Assembly (NCBI GenBank): GCA_026545225.1
Contig: CM048849.1
Location: 32,622,336-32,686,335 of the forward strand
Source: Cornus controversa
Lineage: Eukaryota; Streptophyta; Magnoliopsida; Cornales; Cornaceae
Reading direction: 5' to 3'
DNA length: 64,000 nt
Shown here: positions 33,901-47,900 of the stretch, one piece after another
Layout of the letters: each line of letters opens with the position of its first letter
Position numbering within the stretch: the first letter of the stretch is position 1
Translations under genes and position numbers: made by a program
Notes under the pieces: generated by a model
Database searches by the model: none
Seen by the model: only the letters and a program-made list of their open reading frames with translations
Told to the model about the DNA's origin: nothing

Positions 33901-36900
33901 GGAAATAGATGACAATATTGGAACAGCTTGGGAAAATTTTGTTATAAGCCAGTGGTTTTGTATATGATTGGAGAATACCAAATATATTAAAAGAGAAGGC
34001 TCTGGCAGGGGCGGGAGTGTGGAAGGTATCCGGAAATGATGGGGTGAGTTCTCTAAACATTCGGTTTAGAGTGAAGAGTGAAAGAAATATCCAGTTCTGG
34101 GTGAATGTTTGGTGCGGAGGGTGGCCCTTAGCGGGAGCTTTTCCTGGCAACCGAGCCTCTATCGGATTGCTTCTCATACTCTCTTCAGTGGCTGATTGCT
34201 ATTGTTTTGATAGCGGGAGCTTGGTTTGGGATATTTGGTTCGTGAGGCATCCCCAGGACTGGAAGGTGGAGGATTTTGTTCAGTTTTTGGCTTTGTTATA
34301 TAGTCAGCAGAGAGTTGGTGACGGGGAGGATGAGTGGATCCGGGCAGCAACCTCTCACGGGAGGTTTGAGGTCTCCTCCTTCTATAGTAGATTGGTTGGT
34401 GTGCAAGGGCTTCATTCCATTGGAAGGCCATTTGGTGCACAAAAGCCCTATTAAAGGCGGTTTTCTTTGGGCGGGCGACAACCTTGGGGAGAATCTTGAC
34501 GATCGACAACCTAAGAAGAAGAAGACAGATCATTGTCAAGTGGTGTTGCATGTGCAAGAGAGATGAGAAGTCCGTTAATCATCTTCTTTTGCATCGCCCA
34601 GTGGCTCAGGACGATTAATTTGATTCTTGCCGTGTTCGGTGTTTGTTGGGTCATGCCTTTTGCCACGAAAGATCTGCTCCAAGCTTGGCGAGGTTGTATA
34701 GTGGGGAAGCAAGCTTGAGATGCTTGGAGGGTGGCACCTCTTTGTTTGTGGTGGGTCTTTGGCAGAAAAGGAATAGGAGATCCTTTGAAGGGAAGGAGAC
34801 TCCTATTTGGGCTTTAAAATTCTTTATACTTAATTTCTTATTTTATTTTTTGAATTCATGGTAGATTTTGTAAATTAGTGGAGGATCTCTTATAGCTTGA
34901 GGATATAGTGCTTTTTGTATATGGGACGCTCTCCCCATTTGAGCGCCTTTCTATGAATTTATACTTGTATTAGAGTAGCTATCTTATACGGAACATAATG
35001 CAAGACTTTGAAAAGAATAAAAAAGAACACATTCACATTACTGAAATGAGGATGTTGAGATAGATGCTACGAGTAACTTGAAGAGATGAGATTGGTAACC
35101 AACATGTTAGATTAAAATTAGGCGTTGACACTTATTAGTGATAAAATAAGTGAAATTAGGCTTAGATGATATGGTCACATAGAAAGTAGGTCTGAAGTGC
35201 ATCAGTCAAGGAACACTAGTTAAATAAATGGTATGAGGCAAAGAGGCAGACCAAAATGAACTTGGCATGAAGTTATAGGGAAATAGATGACATTAAAAAA
35301 TTATATATAGCAAGAGACATGGCTTTTAACATAGAAGAATGGAAAAGAGTAGTTCTTGTGGCTGACCCCATTTGAACGGGATCAAGGCAATGATGATGAT
35401 ATTACCATGTTTAAGAGTCAAAGCCATTAGTAAGTATAATGATAATGTTTCCATTCTGAACATCCTCCACTCAAAGAGAGTACTAATAAAATGTTTTCTT
35501 GAAAATTCTTATAAATGGCTTTTGGTATTGTGGGAGCTACATATCAAGTAGTGAAGTAGATGATCAGAATGGAAAATCTGCTTTATTCAGTTCAACTACT
35601 TGTTAATTGAAGATAAAAAGGTTAACGATTAAATACATGTTGACTGGGTTATTTTCACTTTGATTCTTCATCAGCAATATTATCCATATACCAATCTTTC
35701 TATTTAGGTAATGATTTCACTTTTACAAAGTAGAAAATGATGTTCTCCTTAACTACGTATGACATGTAATGCTCAGGATAATTTAACAGAAGAAAAGCCG
35801 CGGCATGTTTCTGGCCTTGGACTTCCAGGTATCAGATGTTCGTTACTCTTTATAGTTGTATTTAAGTTCGTTTCTCTTTTCTTTTTTCTTTTCTTAGGGG
35901 ATGAGTCGAACTCTATTTAAACATATTGTTACGATTGGAAAGCATAACTATGTAGTGCCTCACACACTGCTAGAATGAATGTCAATTTCAGTTTAGGTTC
36001 TCGTGCAGATTGAGGTCTAATGTTGATCACCTGATCCTTTAAGTTGGCTCGGATTTGGTCAGGGCAACGGGGTTCATAACTTGCGACTCACTTCATGTAG
36101 ACCATCTAATGCTGCTATATATTTTTATTTTTTTGGGTGAAATGAAGCAGCAGTTCAGATTTAGCCACCTTATCCCAGTTGTCAATACTCGATTGCATCC
36201 ATTTTTTTTTTTTTGGTGTGTGTGAGTATGTGTTGGTGGAGGGGGTAGCATCTTGGTAAATCTGTTCTTTTTTCTTGCAGAGGAGGTCTTGCAGGGTGTT
36301 GCTGCAGGCATTGATCTCTTTGACTCCACGTATGTTGCTCATTCCACACTGGTTGTCTTGAGAGTCTCTCTCTTTGATGTGTTTCTTGTTAAATTTTGAG
36401 TGCCTCTGTACTCTTTTAAGGTATATTTATCATCTTACACTTGGAGGCTTTGCACTTACCTTTCCGCTCTCCAAAACCGAGAGACATGCGTCTTATTCAC
36501 AGCTCAGTGATATAGGAAGTGACCACACCAAGATTAATCTGAAAGCAACAATATACAGGTATCTGAATAAATCTTGTTATATTTCTTTAACTTGCTCGAG
36601 GAACTTGCAATTTCTTGTTCTTTCGTTCTGGCTATCAAGGTTTAGACTTTCTATTGAAATCACAATTGAATTTTCTTTTTCTATGGAGATTGGTTCAGTT
36701 TCTTATTGTTCCTTTTTTTCTTCTTTATTTAAATACTCTTTTGAAATATAGAAAATTAATACTCCACTGATATTTCATGAAATTTTAAAACTTTATCTTT
36801 GATGTTGTTCCAACAAATTTCAAAATTTTGACTAATTTTTTTAAAAGTTCTTTAAGAAGCATGAACACTTTTGTGGAAGTGCTGTGTCTGTGTTGAACAT

Positions 36901-39900
36901 CTGACACTTCATGAACACTTCAAGCACATGTCCGACATTTCATAGATGTGTCCACAATTTAAAAATAAATCTTATTATTTCTTACACTTAATAGCACGAT
37001 ACTCAGCCTCATTAGAGGAGCGAGAAACAATTGTTTGCTTCTTGCTTTTGCAGGAGATGATAAAATCACCTAGAAAAACACAAAAGTCAGTAGTTGACTT
37101 GCGATCGGTGGAGTGTCCAACCCAGTCAGCATAAGAAAAGGCTTGAAGTTCCACAGCAGATGTAGAGGAAAACAACAAATTCTGATGTAAAGTACCCCGG
37201 AGATAACAACAGCCTATTGAACAGTAGTAGGAGAAGACACAAACTGACTGACAATATAACTGCATAGGTATGGTCAGGCTACGTACCTGTGAGATACAAT
37301 AATCTGCCAACCAAAACTTGATACAAAGTAGGATCAACTAAGGAAACACCATCTGAGGAAGTCTGATGAACATTGAGCTCTAGGGGGGTCTCAATTGTTC
37401 GGGAATCTATGAGACAAGCTTTGCGAATAACTTTCTCTGCATCCTTGGACTGAGAAAGAAGATAACCTTTGGGAGAAGTGGCTACTTCAATACCAAGGAA
37501 ATAGCAGAGAGGACTAAGATCCTTAATTCAAATTGTTGTTGAAACTGTGACTTTTTTTTTCCCTGAATGGGTTTGTTTTATAACTAAAAGGCAACAGAGC
37601 TACAAGGATAAAATGGAGGCAGACCTCCATTTCAATTATTCCAGTACAACACCAACGCAAGCAAAAAAGAAACTAAGGAAAGCACATACATATACATCAG
37701 ACATTGACAGTAGACACGCATTTGAGGAGACATCAGAAAATGATTTGGAAGTCTGACATTTGAAGGCTTCTTAACTGCATGCACTCCCAAATGACAGAGT
37801 GCACCACCTCCTTTACAGAATCTTTCAATCCCTCGTGAAGAGCTCTATTTCTTTGTTTCCAAATGGTCCATAGAACAGTAGGAAACGACCATTTGGAAAC
37901 AAGCATGATAAAAATTTTGGTTTTTAAGTGGAGCTCCTTGTAAGGTTAAGGAAGCATTGAGTAAGTTGGTTCAAGTTTTGGAACTGAGGCAATGTAAGAT
38001 TCAAAACATCCCGGATCAACAACCAAATGGCCCTTGGATAGGGGCAAGACACAAAAACATGATCGATCGAATCAAGGCCCTCATAACAGCAATGACAAAT
38101 GGGAGAGAGGGGGAGGCCTCGTTTTTGCAAATTAGCAAAGCTGGGGATTGCATTTTGCTGCACAAGAGCAGAGGTCATAGTGGCCCGTGGCTTGTAATAC
38201 CTCCAAACAACCTTATGTCATGGAAGCAATTCAAAAGAGGCCCTGCTTTGATTCCAAATGGATTTAAAACTAATCAAACCGTGCTTCCATTTGATGACAT
38301 CAGTGTAATTATGTAAAGGAATGGACATGATGTACTCTTTAACATTCTGAGGCATAAAAGGAGGGCTGCACCATTGGTTATTCTGAATAAGATGAGAAAT
38401 GGTAGAAGCTCTATCAAAGTCTCTACACATCCTCCAGCCAATTCTTTGTGAGAGGGTCAACCCCTCACACCAAGGATCGATGAGAGTTCGAAACATTGAG
38501 CCATTTCCAATATGAAAATGCAATTATTAATCATAAATTGTCTGACCTGGAGGATATTAGACCAACTAGTAGAGTGGTGAGGCTGAGAAGTACAACTCCA
38601 GAAGTCGGTTCTTCATAGGTATCTTCTGTTGAACCATTGAACCCACAATTTGTTTTTATGTTGAATAAAGTCCCAACATTACAAACACTTTGAGCAAAAA
38701 TCGATATCTTGTATTCTTCTAATGCCAAAGCCACCTTCGATAGTAGGGAGAGTAACCTTTGACCATTTTAGAAAATGCAGCTTCCTTGTTGATTCAGGAT
38801 GCCCCCATAAAAAGCACCTTATTTTCCTTTCAATGAGAGATTTGCAACCCCATGGGATCTTAAATCCAAAAGCCCAGTAATATATAAAAGACAAGAGCAC
38901 AGACTTGATTAGTTCCGTTCTACCAGCAAGAGAGAGATTTAGAGAATTCCAATGAGTTAATCTGGCATTGATCTTGTCAATCAAAGGGTTAAAATGAACT
39001 CTCTTTAGCTTTTTATCAGATAGAGGTAGACCCAAATAATCAAAAGGAAATGTGCCTCTCCTGAACTGCAAAATTCTATCAATTGATCTTCTACGCCTAA
39101 CCGACTTTGAATAGATAATTAGGCTCTATTTTTTGCTGACCATCAAACCAGTATCAAGATAGAATTGTTTAAAAATAGAGTCAACACCCTGTGTTGTTCC
39201 CACATCAGCATTTACCATAATAAATAGATCATCAGCATAGAAAATATGAGAGAAGTTCATCCCAGCCTTGGTCACATTTTTTGACAAGGTAATAGCTCCT
39301 CTCAAGACAGCATTCTCCATAAGGCAATTGAAATGTTCAGTAACTAGGGTAAAAAGGAGGGGAGATAATGGGCAACCTTGCCTAATACCTCTGCTAGAGC
39401 TGAAAATTTACTCAGGCACACCATTAACTAATAGAGAGTACTTGACTGAACTAATGGAGGCCTCGACCCAACCAATCCACTTATCCCCAAACCCCTGAAG
39501 TTTTAAAATCTACAGCAGGAAAGATCAGGATAATGAATCATATGCCTTTTTGAGATCCACTTTCAAAGCCATGGCCCCGTTTATTGTTAAAACCCTTCAC
39601 CATGTCTGTTGACAGCAGGATGTTGTCATGAATCCTTCTACCTTTGATAAAAGCAACTTGCTCCTGCCCCACTAATTTGTCCAGCACCCTGCTAAGCCTA
39701 TATGCCATAACCTTGGTAATAATTTTATAAAGAGTATTACAAAGAGATATAGGCCTGTAATCCGCTGGAGACAATCCATGATCTTTCTTTAGAATCAAAG
39801 TGATGAAAGTGCTATTTATACCTTGAGGGAGTCCGGAAGTGGTAAAGTGTTGCACAGCCTTGACTACATCATCGCCAACCACATGTCAGAACTTCTGAAA

Positions 39901-42900
39901 GTATCTAGGAGGATAACCATCTGCACGGGGAGCTTTATCAGGATTAAGGGCCATCACCACATTTTTTATTTCAGAAGCATCCACCCCAATCTCAAGGGCG
40001 TCCTTGTCGAGGGTAGACAAAACCTTTCTAGGAGGTATAAGGTTCGAGATCATGGGGAAGTTTGATTATAAAGATCATGGTAGAACTGAACTAACCAATC
40101 CTTGATGGTATCAGGATTCTCAGTAACATGCCCTTCAATGTTCTGCAGAGAGGTAATAGAATTCCTATTTCGCTTTTGTTGAACCTTGTGGTGAAAGAAT
40201 GTAGTGTACTTGTCATTCTCTTTCAGCCAAGATAGCCTTGCTTTCTGGGCCCACACCATTTCCTCCAAATGGAGTAAGTTCTCTAACTAGGCATCCATTT
40301 CCTTTTCCGACTGAAGCAACATATCGTTCAAAGGATCATTTTGAATCTGGAATTGAATAGAACTAAGATCTCTTCTGGCATCAGTAATCTGCTTGTTGAC
40401 AGTGCCTTTGTCTTTATTCCAATTCTTAATCCTGTCTTTGAGAATTCTCAGTTTTTTCACAAGCTAGTGAATAGGATTGCCGAACACCACAGAGTTCCAA
40501 GCATTTACAACTATACTTCCACTTCAGGAATGCAACACCAAATCTTCAGAAATCTGAAAGATTTTGGACCTTGAGAGCATGAAGGAGACCACCTCACAGC
40601 CATACCGTAGTGGTCCGAAATAGAGGCAGCAGTAAGGGATAATTTAGAATCTGTAAATTGCATTAACCAGTCTGAATTAACAACAGCTCCATCTAATTTT
40701 GCCAAAATCCTCCTGATATAACCTGCTTGTTTGACAAATACCATGTGCCATTAATAACAGGAAGATCATCCAGGCCCACAGCATTAAGGAACTCATTGAA
40801 CTCATCTATAAGAGCTTGAGGCACCCTCAACCCTCCAGTTTTCTCATGGTTAAATCTAATAATGTTCCAATCGCCCATAGCCAACCAAGGGGCATCAATT
40901 AAGCTAACATGGCCAGACAGACTCCGCCAAAGCAGCTTTCTTTCGGATACTGTGTTTGCAGCATAAATAGCAGAGACAAAGAAAACAATCTGAGTAGAAA
41001 TCACCTTGCACTTCAGCAGAATCAGCAGAATGTGATGTGAGTCCAAATGCAAGATATCAACTGAGAAGATAGAGGGATTCCAGCCCACCCATATCTTTCC
41101 AATTGGGCTGGAAGTATAGTATGCTGTCCAACACCAAGAAGGAATAATTTTCCTAGATATTTATTGAATTTAGTCTCCCTGACTCTAGTTTCAACCAGGA
41201 TAGCCAAGAAACAGTGCTCCGAAGTTATCCACTTCTTGACTTCCTTTTGCATTTGAGGTCTATTCAGACCTCGAACATTCCAACACCCAATCATTGAGAA
41301 GGATTGGGTGGTGGTTCAGCCCCACCAGCATATCTAGCTCTAGTAACCCTCATTGAGGCCTCTGAAATTTCTTTCTTCTTTTTCTTTCCTTGTTTGTTTA
41401 TTTTCTGACTTTGGAGATAATGAGCTAATGTATCCATGTCACCAGATCCAGTCTGATGAGACTTTAGACTAGCAGCAATAACTTTTCCAGGAGATGTACC
41501 ATTAAAAGGATGTTTAAGATATTTGGCATTCCGACTCACATCCGCAGCAGGTTGTTCTTCTTCAGTATCATGACAGGCACTCTGTAGGTTATCCTCATTT
41601 TCATCTTCTGATGTATAAGCATCCTCTATGTCATCTTTATCGCATTTGTCATCCACTCCCATTTCAACATCTGTAGCATCGTTGTTGATGTTCACTCCCA
41701 TTTCAACATCTGTGACTTCAAAAGAGTGATTCCATCTGGTGTCATCACCAGTCAGTATCCTGTCATCAACATATAAGAGGAGAATAATACTTCTAGCAGA
41801 AGTAGAACAAAGAAAGAGAGTTGAATCATGATTACTGTAATGAAATCCTAAGCCACAAATTACTGTAGATAATTTCTCAAACCAAGCCCTAGAAGCTTGT
41901 TTGAGACCATACAATGCCTTCTTGAGTTTACACACCTCCCCAAGATTATGAGAAAGACCAGGGGGAGGAACCATAAACTTCCTTAGCCAAATCCCCATTT
42001 TAAAAAGCATTCTTAACATCCATCTGTGAAAGACCCCCATTGGCGAACTACTGCTACAACAAATAATGTGCAAACAATCGTCATTTTAGCAACAGGAGCA
42101 AAAATGATGCGGAACAGGTAAGGGCTGCTTTGAAATCAATAGGACAAGAGAGAATGAGAGAGAAGAGAGGAAGAAGAATGAGAGGGAATAAATAATCACT
42201 TAATATTCAATTATCAATATTCATCAAAAGTGACTATTTTGAGTAAATATGAGCCTTTATATAGGCAAAAATATAAGAAAACCCTAATAATCCCTAAAAC
42301 ATGAAAATTACCAAAATAACCTTAAACTTCAAACATTACCAAAATAATATTGGGTTAAGTGCAAAAAAACCCCTCACTATATACAGAATGTGCAAATACC
42401 CCCCCCCCCCCCCCCCCCCGAGGCGGCCACCCCAATGTTCAATTAATCTCCTAGAGTTTTCAAATTGTGCAAATAAGGACAAATCGTCAATTTGCCGATA
42501 CTAGAATTAGAAAATGACAAAAATACCCTTACAGTATTAAAAAAAAGAGATGTAAAATTTCCTAAATGGACAAGGGGTTTTTCGAACAACAGGGGGCTAT
42601 TTGCACTTTTTTTATATAGCGAGGGGGTTTTCTACACTTTATAAGGTAAAGTGCAAATGGTAGTTTTAGAATTTAAAAAAAAAAAAAAAGTCAAATATGA
42701 CAGTCAACGGTTATTTTTGACCGAAAATTTGCTCATCGGAGACAACTAGTGGGGGGGTTATATGAGCATACTAAACTGCAAGAGTGTTTTTTGCACATTC
42801 TGTATATAGCAAGGGTGTTTTTTTCACTTAACCCTAACAATAAATGTAAGTAAAAACCCTAATTAACTAAAATTCCTAATTTTATTTCTCTTTCCATCTC

Positions 42901-44951
42901 CTCTATAAATAATGTTGAAGCGCGTTCAACTCATGTGTACGAATCATATCTCGTTATGCATCAAAAAGTCTCTTTATAGTCAATTCCATACTCCTGTGTG
43001 AACCCACCCTTGTAACTAGATGGGCCTTATACCTCTCAATAGAACCATCAAACTTGGTCTTGATTTTATTGACTCACTTGCAACCAACTGCACGTTTATC
43101 AGAGGTAAAAGCACCAAGTCCCATGTGCCAATCTTATGCAAAGCAGAGAACTCTTCATCCATAGCCTGATGCTAGTGAGAATCAAGAACAACCTCCTTAT
43201 AGGAGTTAGGTTCAGAAAGAGAATGAATAATAGATGCCAAAAGGGAACAAAAATTTGCAAATAACAAGAATTAGAGAAACCAAAACGATCAGGACACTTA
43301 CGAACTTCAGAAAGCAAATGAATAATAGATGCCAAAAGGGAACACAAATTTGCAAAATAACAAGAATTAGAGAAACCAAAACGATCAGGACACTTATGAA
43401 CTCGCTGAGGATAGTGAGGAGGTGCGAGATCCACATTATCAGAATCCAATGGAGAGTCAGCCGAAAGAGAAGGAGATGTACCTGTAGAAGAGACATTTTT
43501 ATTCCTACGAGTGCAAGTGTGAATGATAGGAGGAGGGACAACAGAAGTGGTTGTAGGAGTAGAGGAAGACAAAACATCTTAAAGTGTACTAAAAATGTCA
43601 TCAGGAAGGAGATCAATGTGAAGGAGATCAGGCTTATTCAAAATGCTAGGACTAGCAGGAATAGAGAAGAAAGGAATGCAATTGAATTCTGAGACATTTC
43701 TTCATTTTTGTCATGGAATATGCACACATTGGTTTCCCCAAAGCACTTGACATATAACTTAGGCTAAAATTCATTCCAATATTCCGGAGAAATGTGATAG
43801 AGTTTCACCCAAATTGGAAATTTGTCCAGCTTTTCATTATCTAGAGTCCTCCCCTTCTCCCATTTTTTCAGAACCAGAATTATGTTGAGGAAATGCTAGA
43901 CCCCAATCAAATATAGCATCCCTCCTAGCTTCTGAAGCAAATCTCAAGAAAGAAAAAAAAACACCTTATTGTTGTATAGAACCTCTGTTTCCCTCATTTC
44001 CCCAGATCTTTTGTGCCATTGATTTAAGAGTAAGAAAGGGTAATTTCTTGTCAATGAAGCAGCCAACCAAGCAGCTGGACCACTCCATTTCACCATCATC
44101 AGCCATGCAGGTGGGAGGTTCCACATCCAATCTATTATCCAACTTTGAGGTGTGAAAAACTGCAGAGCCATTCTTCTGTTATAGTTAGATAGATTTGATT
44201 TGAGAATATTGGCCCCAGTTTGATTGCATCTTGTGTCACGTCTCAAATTCCAACACTCGGAAGGGCATGGGAAATGGAGGAGATTAAATAAAACCTCAAC
44301 ACCTTACAACTACAAACAAGCTTTGATACTAAGCTGTCACCCCGACTTCTGACACCAAAACAATTATAGGAAATTAGGTGTGAATATAGGATGGAATTAC
44401 CAAAATACCCCTCTTGAGACCACTCTCATCCAAACAGAGTCCCAATACCACAGAAGCGACTTTTAAAACACATTTACACCATTAAAACTAAAATATAACC
44501 AAGTTATATATATACATCAAAATGTAACTTGTCCAACCATATCCAGATATACACAATTGTCCAACATAGAGAAGACTAAAGGAACCACTACTTAACAATA
44601 TAAAAGTACCCATGTCTAAAATGCTAATACATCCGTTCCACATACAAAATATATAGTTCTTCTCCAAATACCCACACATGGCATATATATATATACCATA
44701 AAAACATCCAAAGCCCAAAAGAAGGCCCGAGGCCTTTACCACTGTAATCAAACGTTATCCACAACCAACGCTTTATCTGTAAAAAAGTTTATAAGGACGG
44801 GGTGAGCAACCGACTAGCTCAATAGAGACATCCAAACCCCCTATGCACCGACTCGATGCAACCTACATGAAATGCAGTCATAGCATTCCTATACACTACA
44901 TGACATATTTTCAATGCTCATAACATCGACAATATAGTGCACAAATCATGC

Positions 44952-44997
<46 letters not shown>

Positions 44998-47900
44998 CAT
45001 GCTTAATTTACCATAAGTAAACACAAAGCATTTCACAACTATACAAGTTAAACAATAACCATGAATATCACGATTCATAACAAAGCTTGAAACATAAAGT
45101 TAAATAAGCTCAAAATCAATCCATGAGTAGGGAGTATTCGTAGTAACCAGATAAGTACCCTTGGGTTAAATATCTATCTTCCTATCTTTATGGGTTGCTA
45201 ACCCGATGGTCTAGAAGAAACCACTTGGCCAAGGTTGAGGTCTTGCATCCTTGAGCATTGAGCTCATCTTACTTTATTCCGACCTTTCCCCAAAATCATT
45301 AAACATTACATAGTTTCAAAGAAGTGCTTCATAAGCCACTTAAATCACGTTCAATATAAGTACATCATAAGCTACTTATATTAAAGCATGCATATACAAT
45401 GCAACGACCTTTCTTTCACAAGAAATCATACAAATGCAAAAATGACGATATTGTCATTTATATGCTTTTAATTAATACATAGCGTGCAACACGTACCCCT
45501 GCTATTCCAATAACTCATACATGATTCTAAATGGATATCATGCATTTCCAAACTAGCGCATAAGACATACATGCTCAAAATATAATTCTAGTGCAAGAAT
45601 CACATACTTTTAACACACTTTAATTACCGAGATCAACAATATACACATACAATGCATATATAATTCAAAGACATCATATAGAACATATAAAAACCACTTT
45701 TAACACATGCTTATTCCAAAAAAAGAAAGAAAGAAATCAAAACAGAATTCTTTAAGTCTTTTCTACCATGTTAACCCACTAAAATTCACCCGAAACCCTA
45801 AGGAATCAATGATAAGAAAGAGAGAACACCCCTACCTCGAATTCAAGCTCAAAAACCAAGAGAGCTCCAAGCCCTAGAATCTGCCCTAGCCCAAAAACAC
45901 TTGAAAATTTGTCGAAAAGAATTTTAATCGGTGTAGAACGTAGGCAATCCCAAGGGGAACAACTATCGTGTAAAGTCCCGAGGCCCGAATCACACTTCTA
46001 AGCCTCCAAAACTAAGATCAACCAAAAAGATGAAAGAGGGGAGAAGGAAGAGCTCTAGAGCTGATCTCTAGATAGAGAAATCTGATTTGAGTTATGACCA
46101 AGTCAACCATTTTGGGATATTTATAAAAAAAGTCTCTCAAAATTGCACATTAACCCCTCATCTCTTTAGTTTTGCTCCTCTACCCTTTTCTAATTCCATT
46201 TAATCGCAAAATGGCACTCCCTCATTTCAACAAACTTCACTAAAGCCCCTCAAAGTTCATTCGTACCCCTACGTCACTTAAGTGATCCGTAGTTATTTTT
46301 TGAAAAACCCGAACCATGAATAGTAACTTTTCGTAAAAATTCAAAAAAATTACCCGAACCTTGGTTCCATCCCATTATGGTCCTAAGGTACTTTAAAACC
46401 CTTTTTAGAACTTTAAAGTAGTCCCGAAACCCACACACATAAGCATGCAATTACTATATTATCATGTTTAACAATTAATTAACCACGTAATTAAATAAAT
46501 AAAAAATCTGAGGTTTTACATCTTGTCTGGAACCAGGTTTATTATTTGGGTCTAAACTCAATTCCACATCTACCCTAGGAATATTAGTTTTGTAGCCTTA
46601 TCCAAAAAGGAAATTGGAGGTTTTTTTTGGGGGGGGATTTGCACAACTTTGTTTCTCACTTTCATGGGTGGCATGTGTTCAGCAAGTGCCTTCTCATCTT
46701 GAAGTTTATTTCTGACTAACACAAATGGACTAGCAAATCAAGGTCTTGATCTCAATCTTGAGTTGTATCTCTAACCATTTCTACCTTGACCTCGAGCACC
46801 TTCCCAACTCTATTGGTTTTCCCCTTGATTTCCTGCTATCGTTTCTTCAAATAAGCAATTTCCTTTTATAGAATAATATAAGAGAAAAATTTTCTCACAT
46901 CGTTGTATTAGGATAGATAATAATACAAGAATAAATAGGAGAGCATACCAACACAATTAGGTAACTCAACTCCTTGATTCTAGGAAGTAAAAACAGAAAC
47001 TCCTTGATTCTAGGAAGTGACTAAGCCATAAATCATGAAGATTTGGACACTAATTATCCTCCTCTCTTTATTTGGAAACTAACAAATAAGGAAATGCAAT
47101 CCGAGATTTTCTCTGATTGCACATCCGAAATTCCACACTCCCCCTTAATCTGGGTAGTAAATGTCAATCATTCCCAGCTTGGAAAGAAGAACCTCAAAGT
47201 GATCTCGGTTGATAGCCTTGGTGAGGATATCTGCGGTTTGGAGAGTTGAAGGAGTATAGATCATCTTGATGATTCTCTGATCGATCTTCTCTTTGATGAA
47301 GTGACGATCAATTTCAACATGTTTAGTTCTGTCATGGTGAACCAGATTCTTTGCATTATTGATAGCAACCTGACTGTCACACAACATTTTTATTGGGCTT
47401 TCAGTCGGAATTGTCAATTCATCTAGGAGAATTTTAAGCCACATTCCTTCACATATTCCGTGAGCCATAGCCCTGAATTTGGCCTTGGCACTGCTTCGAG
47501 CAACTACTGACTGTTTCTTACTTCTCCATGTAACGAGGTTTCCCCACACATAGGAACAGTAGCCTGAGGTAGATCTTCGGTCAGTTAGGGATCCAGCCCA
47601 GTCTGCATCTGAGAAGATTTCTATGCTACGGTTTGTCCCATTTTTGAAAAACAGCCCTTTCCGTGGAGTCTTTTTGAGATATTTGAGAATTTTGTAAACT
47701 GCTTCAAGGTGCTCATTAATAGGGTTGTTCATAAACTGACTAACCACACTAACAGGAAAACTAATATCTGGTCTTGTGTGGGACAGGTAAATTAGTTTAC
47801 CTAGTAGTCTTTGATACCTCCCTTTGGTACATGAGTAGAGCTTCCTTTTAGCTCGAGTTTGTTAGAAGGGTCCATAGATGTATCTCAAGGCTTACAATCG

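Larger units (their letters stand above)
37552..41745 (-). mobile_element. L1-like LINE (second family) inside copia RT
   Basis: The minus-strand order is a short ORF1 tail rich in Asp/Glu (41291-41745), endonuclease, reverse transcriptase and a zinc-binding tail ([20 protein letters not shown], 37924-38178), ending at a T-run at 37552-37561 (poly-A). It differs clearly in sequence from the LINEs at 10808, 22285, 25893 and 33990. It is a 4.2-kb copy, truncated within ORF1. The ORF1 tail has become fused in frame to the interrupted copia RT. Confidence 0.83.
42105..42963 (-). mobile_element. Solo LTR (copia-like) in copia RT
   Basis: The plus strand begins TGATGCGGAACAGG and ends TTATGCATCA, giving TG...CA ends with TGATGC/GCATCA inverted termini, flanked by AAAAA on both sides (42100-42104 and 42964-42968). 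Removing it rejoins the copia RT reading ...DYKETF with FAPVAK. On the minus strand a TATATAAAGG box and a CT-rich leader suit an LTR promoter. No internal region remains. Confidence 0.78.
36963..43690 (-). mobile_element. Copia pol fragment split by a LINE and a solo LTR
   Basis: On the minus strand the pieces, in order, are a Pro/Ser-rich integrase-RT linker (43000-43690), the RT start [11 protein letters not shown] (near 42990), then FAPVAKM and [18 protein letters not shown] with the catalytic [14 protein letters not shown] (41750-42104), the RT end near 37340-37550, and RNase [19 protein letters not shown] with [12 protein letters not shown] (36963-37337). The RT is interrupted by a LINE at 37552-41745 and an LTR at 42105-42963. 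No LTR of its own was found at either end. Many lesions are present. Confidence 0.82.
43692..46870 (-). pseudogene. LINE ORF1 fragment (DUF4283-like), split by a solo LTR
   Basis: Outside the LTR at 44234-46520, the minus-strand reading includes a Pro-rich start near 46640, then [33 protein letters not shown] (43944-44246) and [16 protein letters not shown] (near 43730-43780). This looks like the DUF4283-type N-terminal domain of plant LINE ORF1 proteins. It ends where copia sequence begins at about 43690. It may belong to the same family as the LINE at 37552-41745, but contiguity cannot be shown. Confidence 0.55.
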
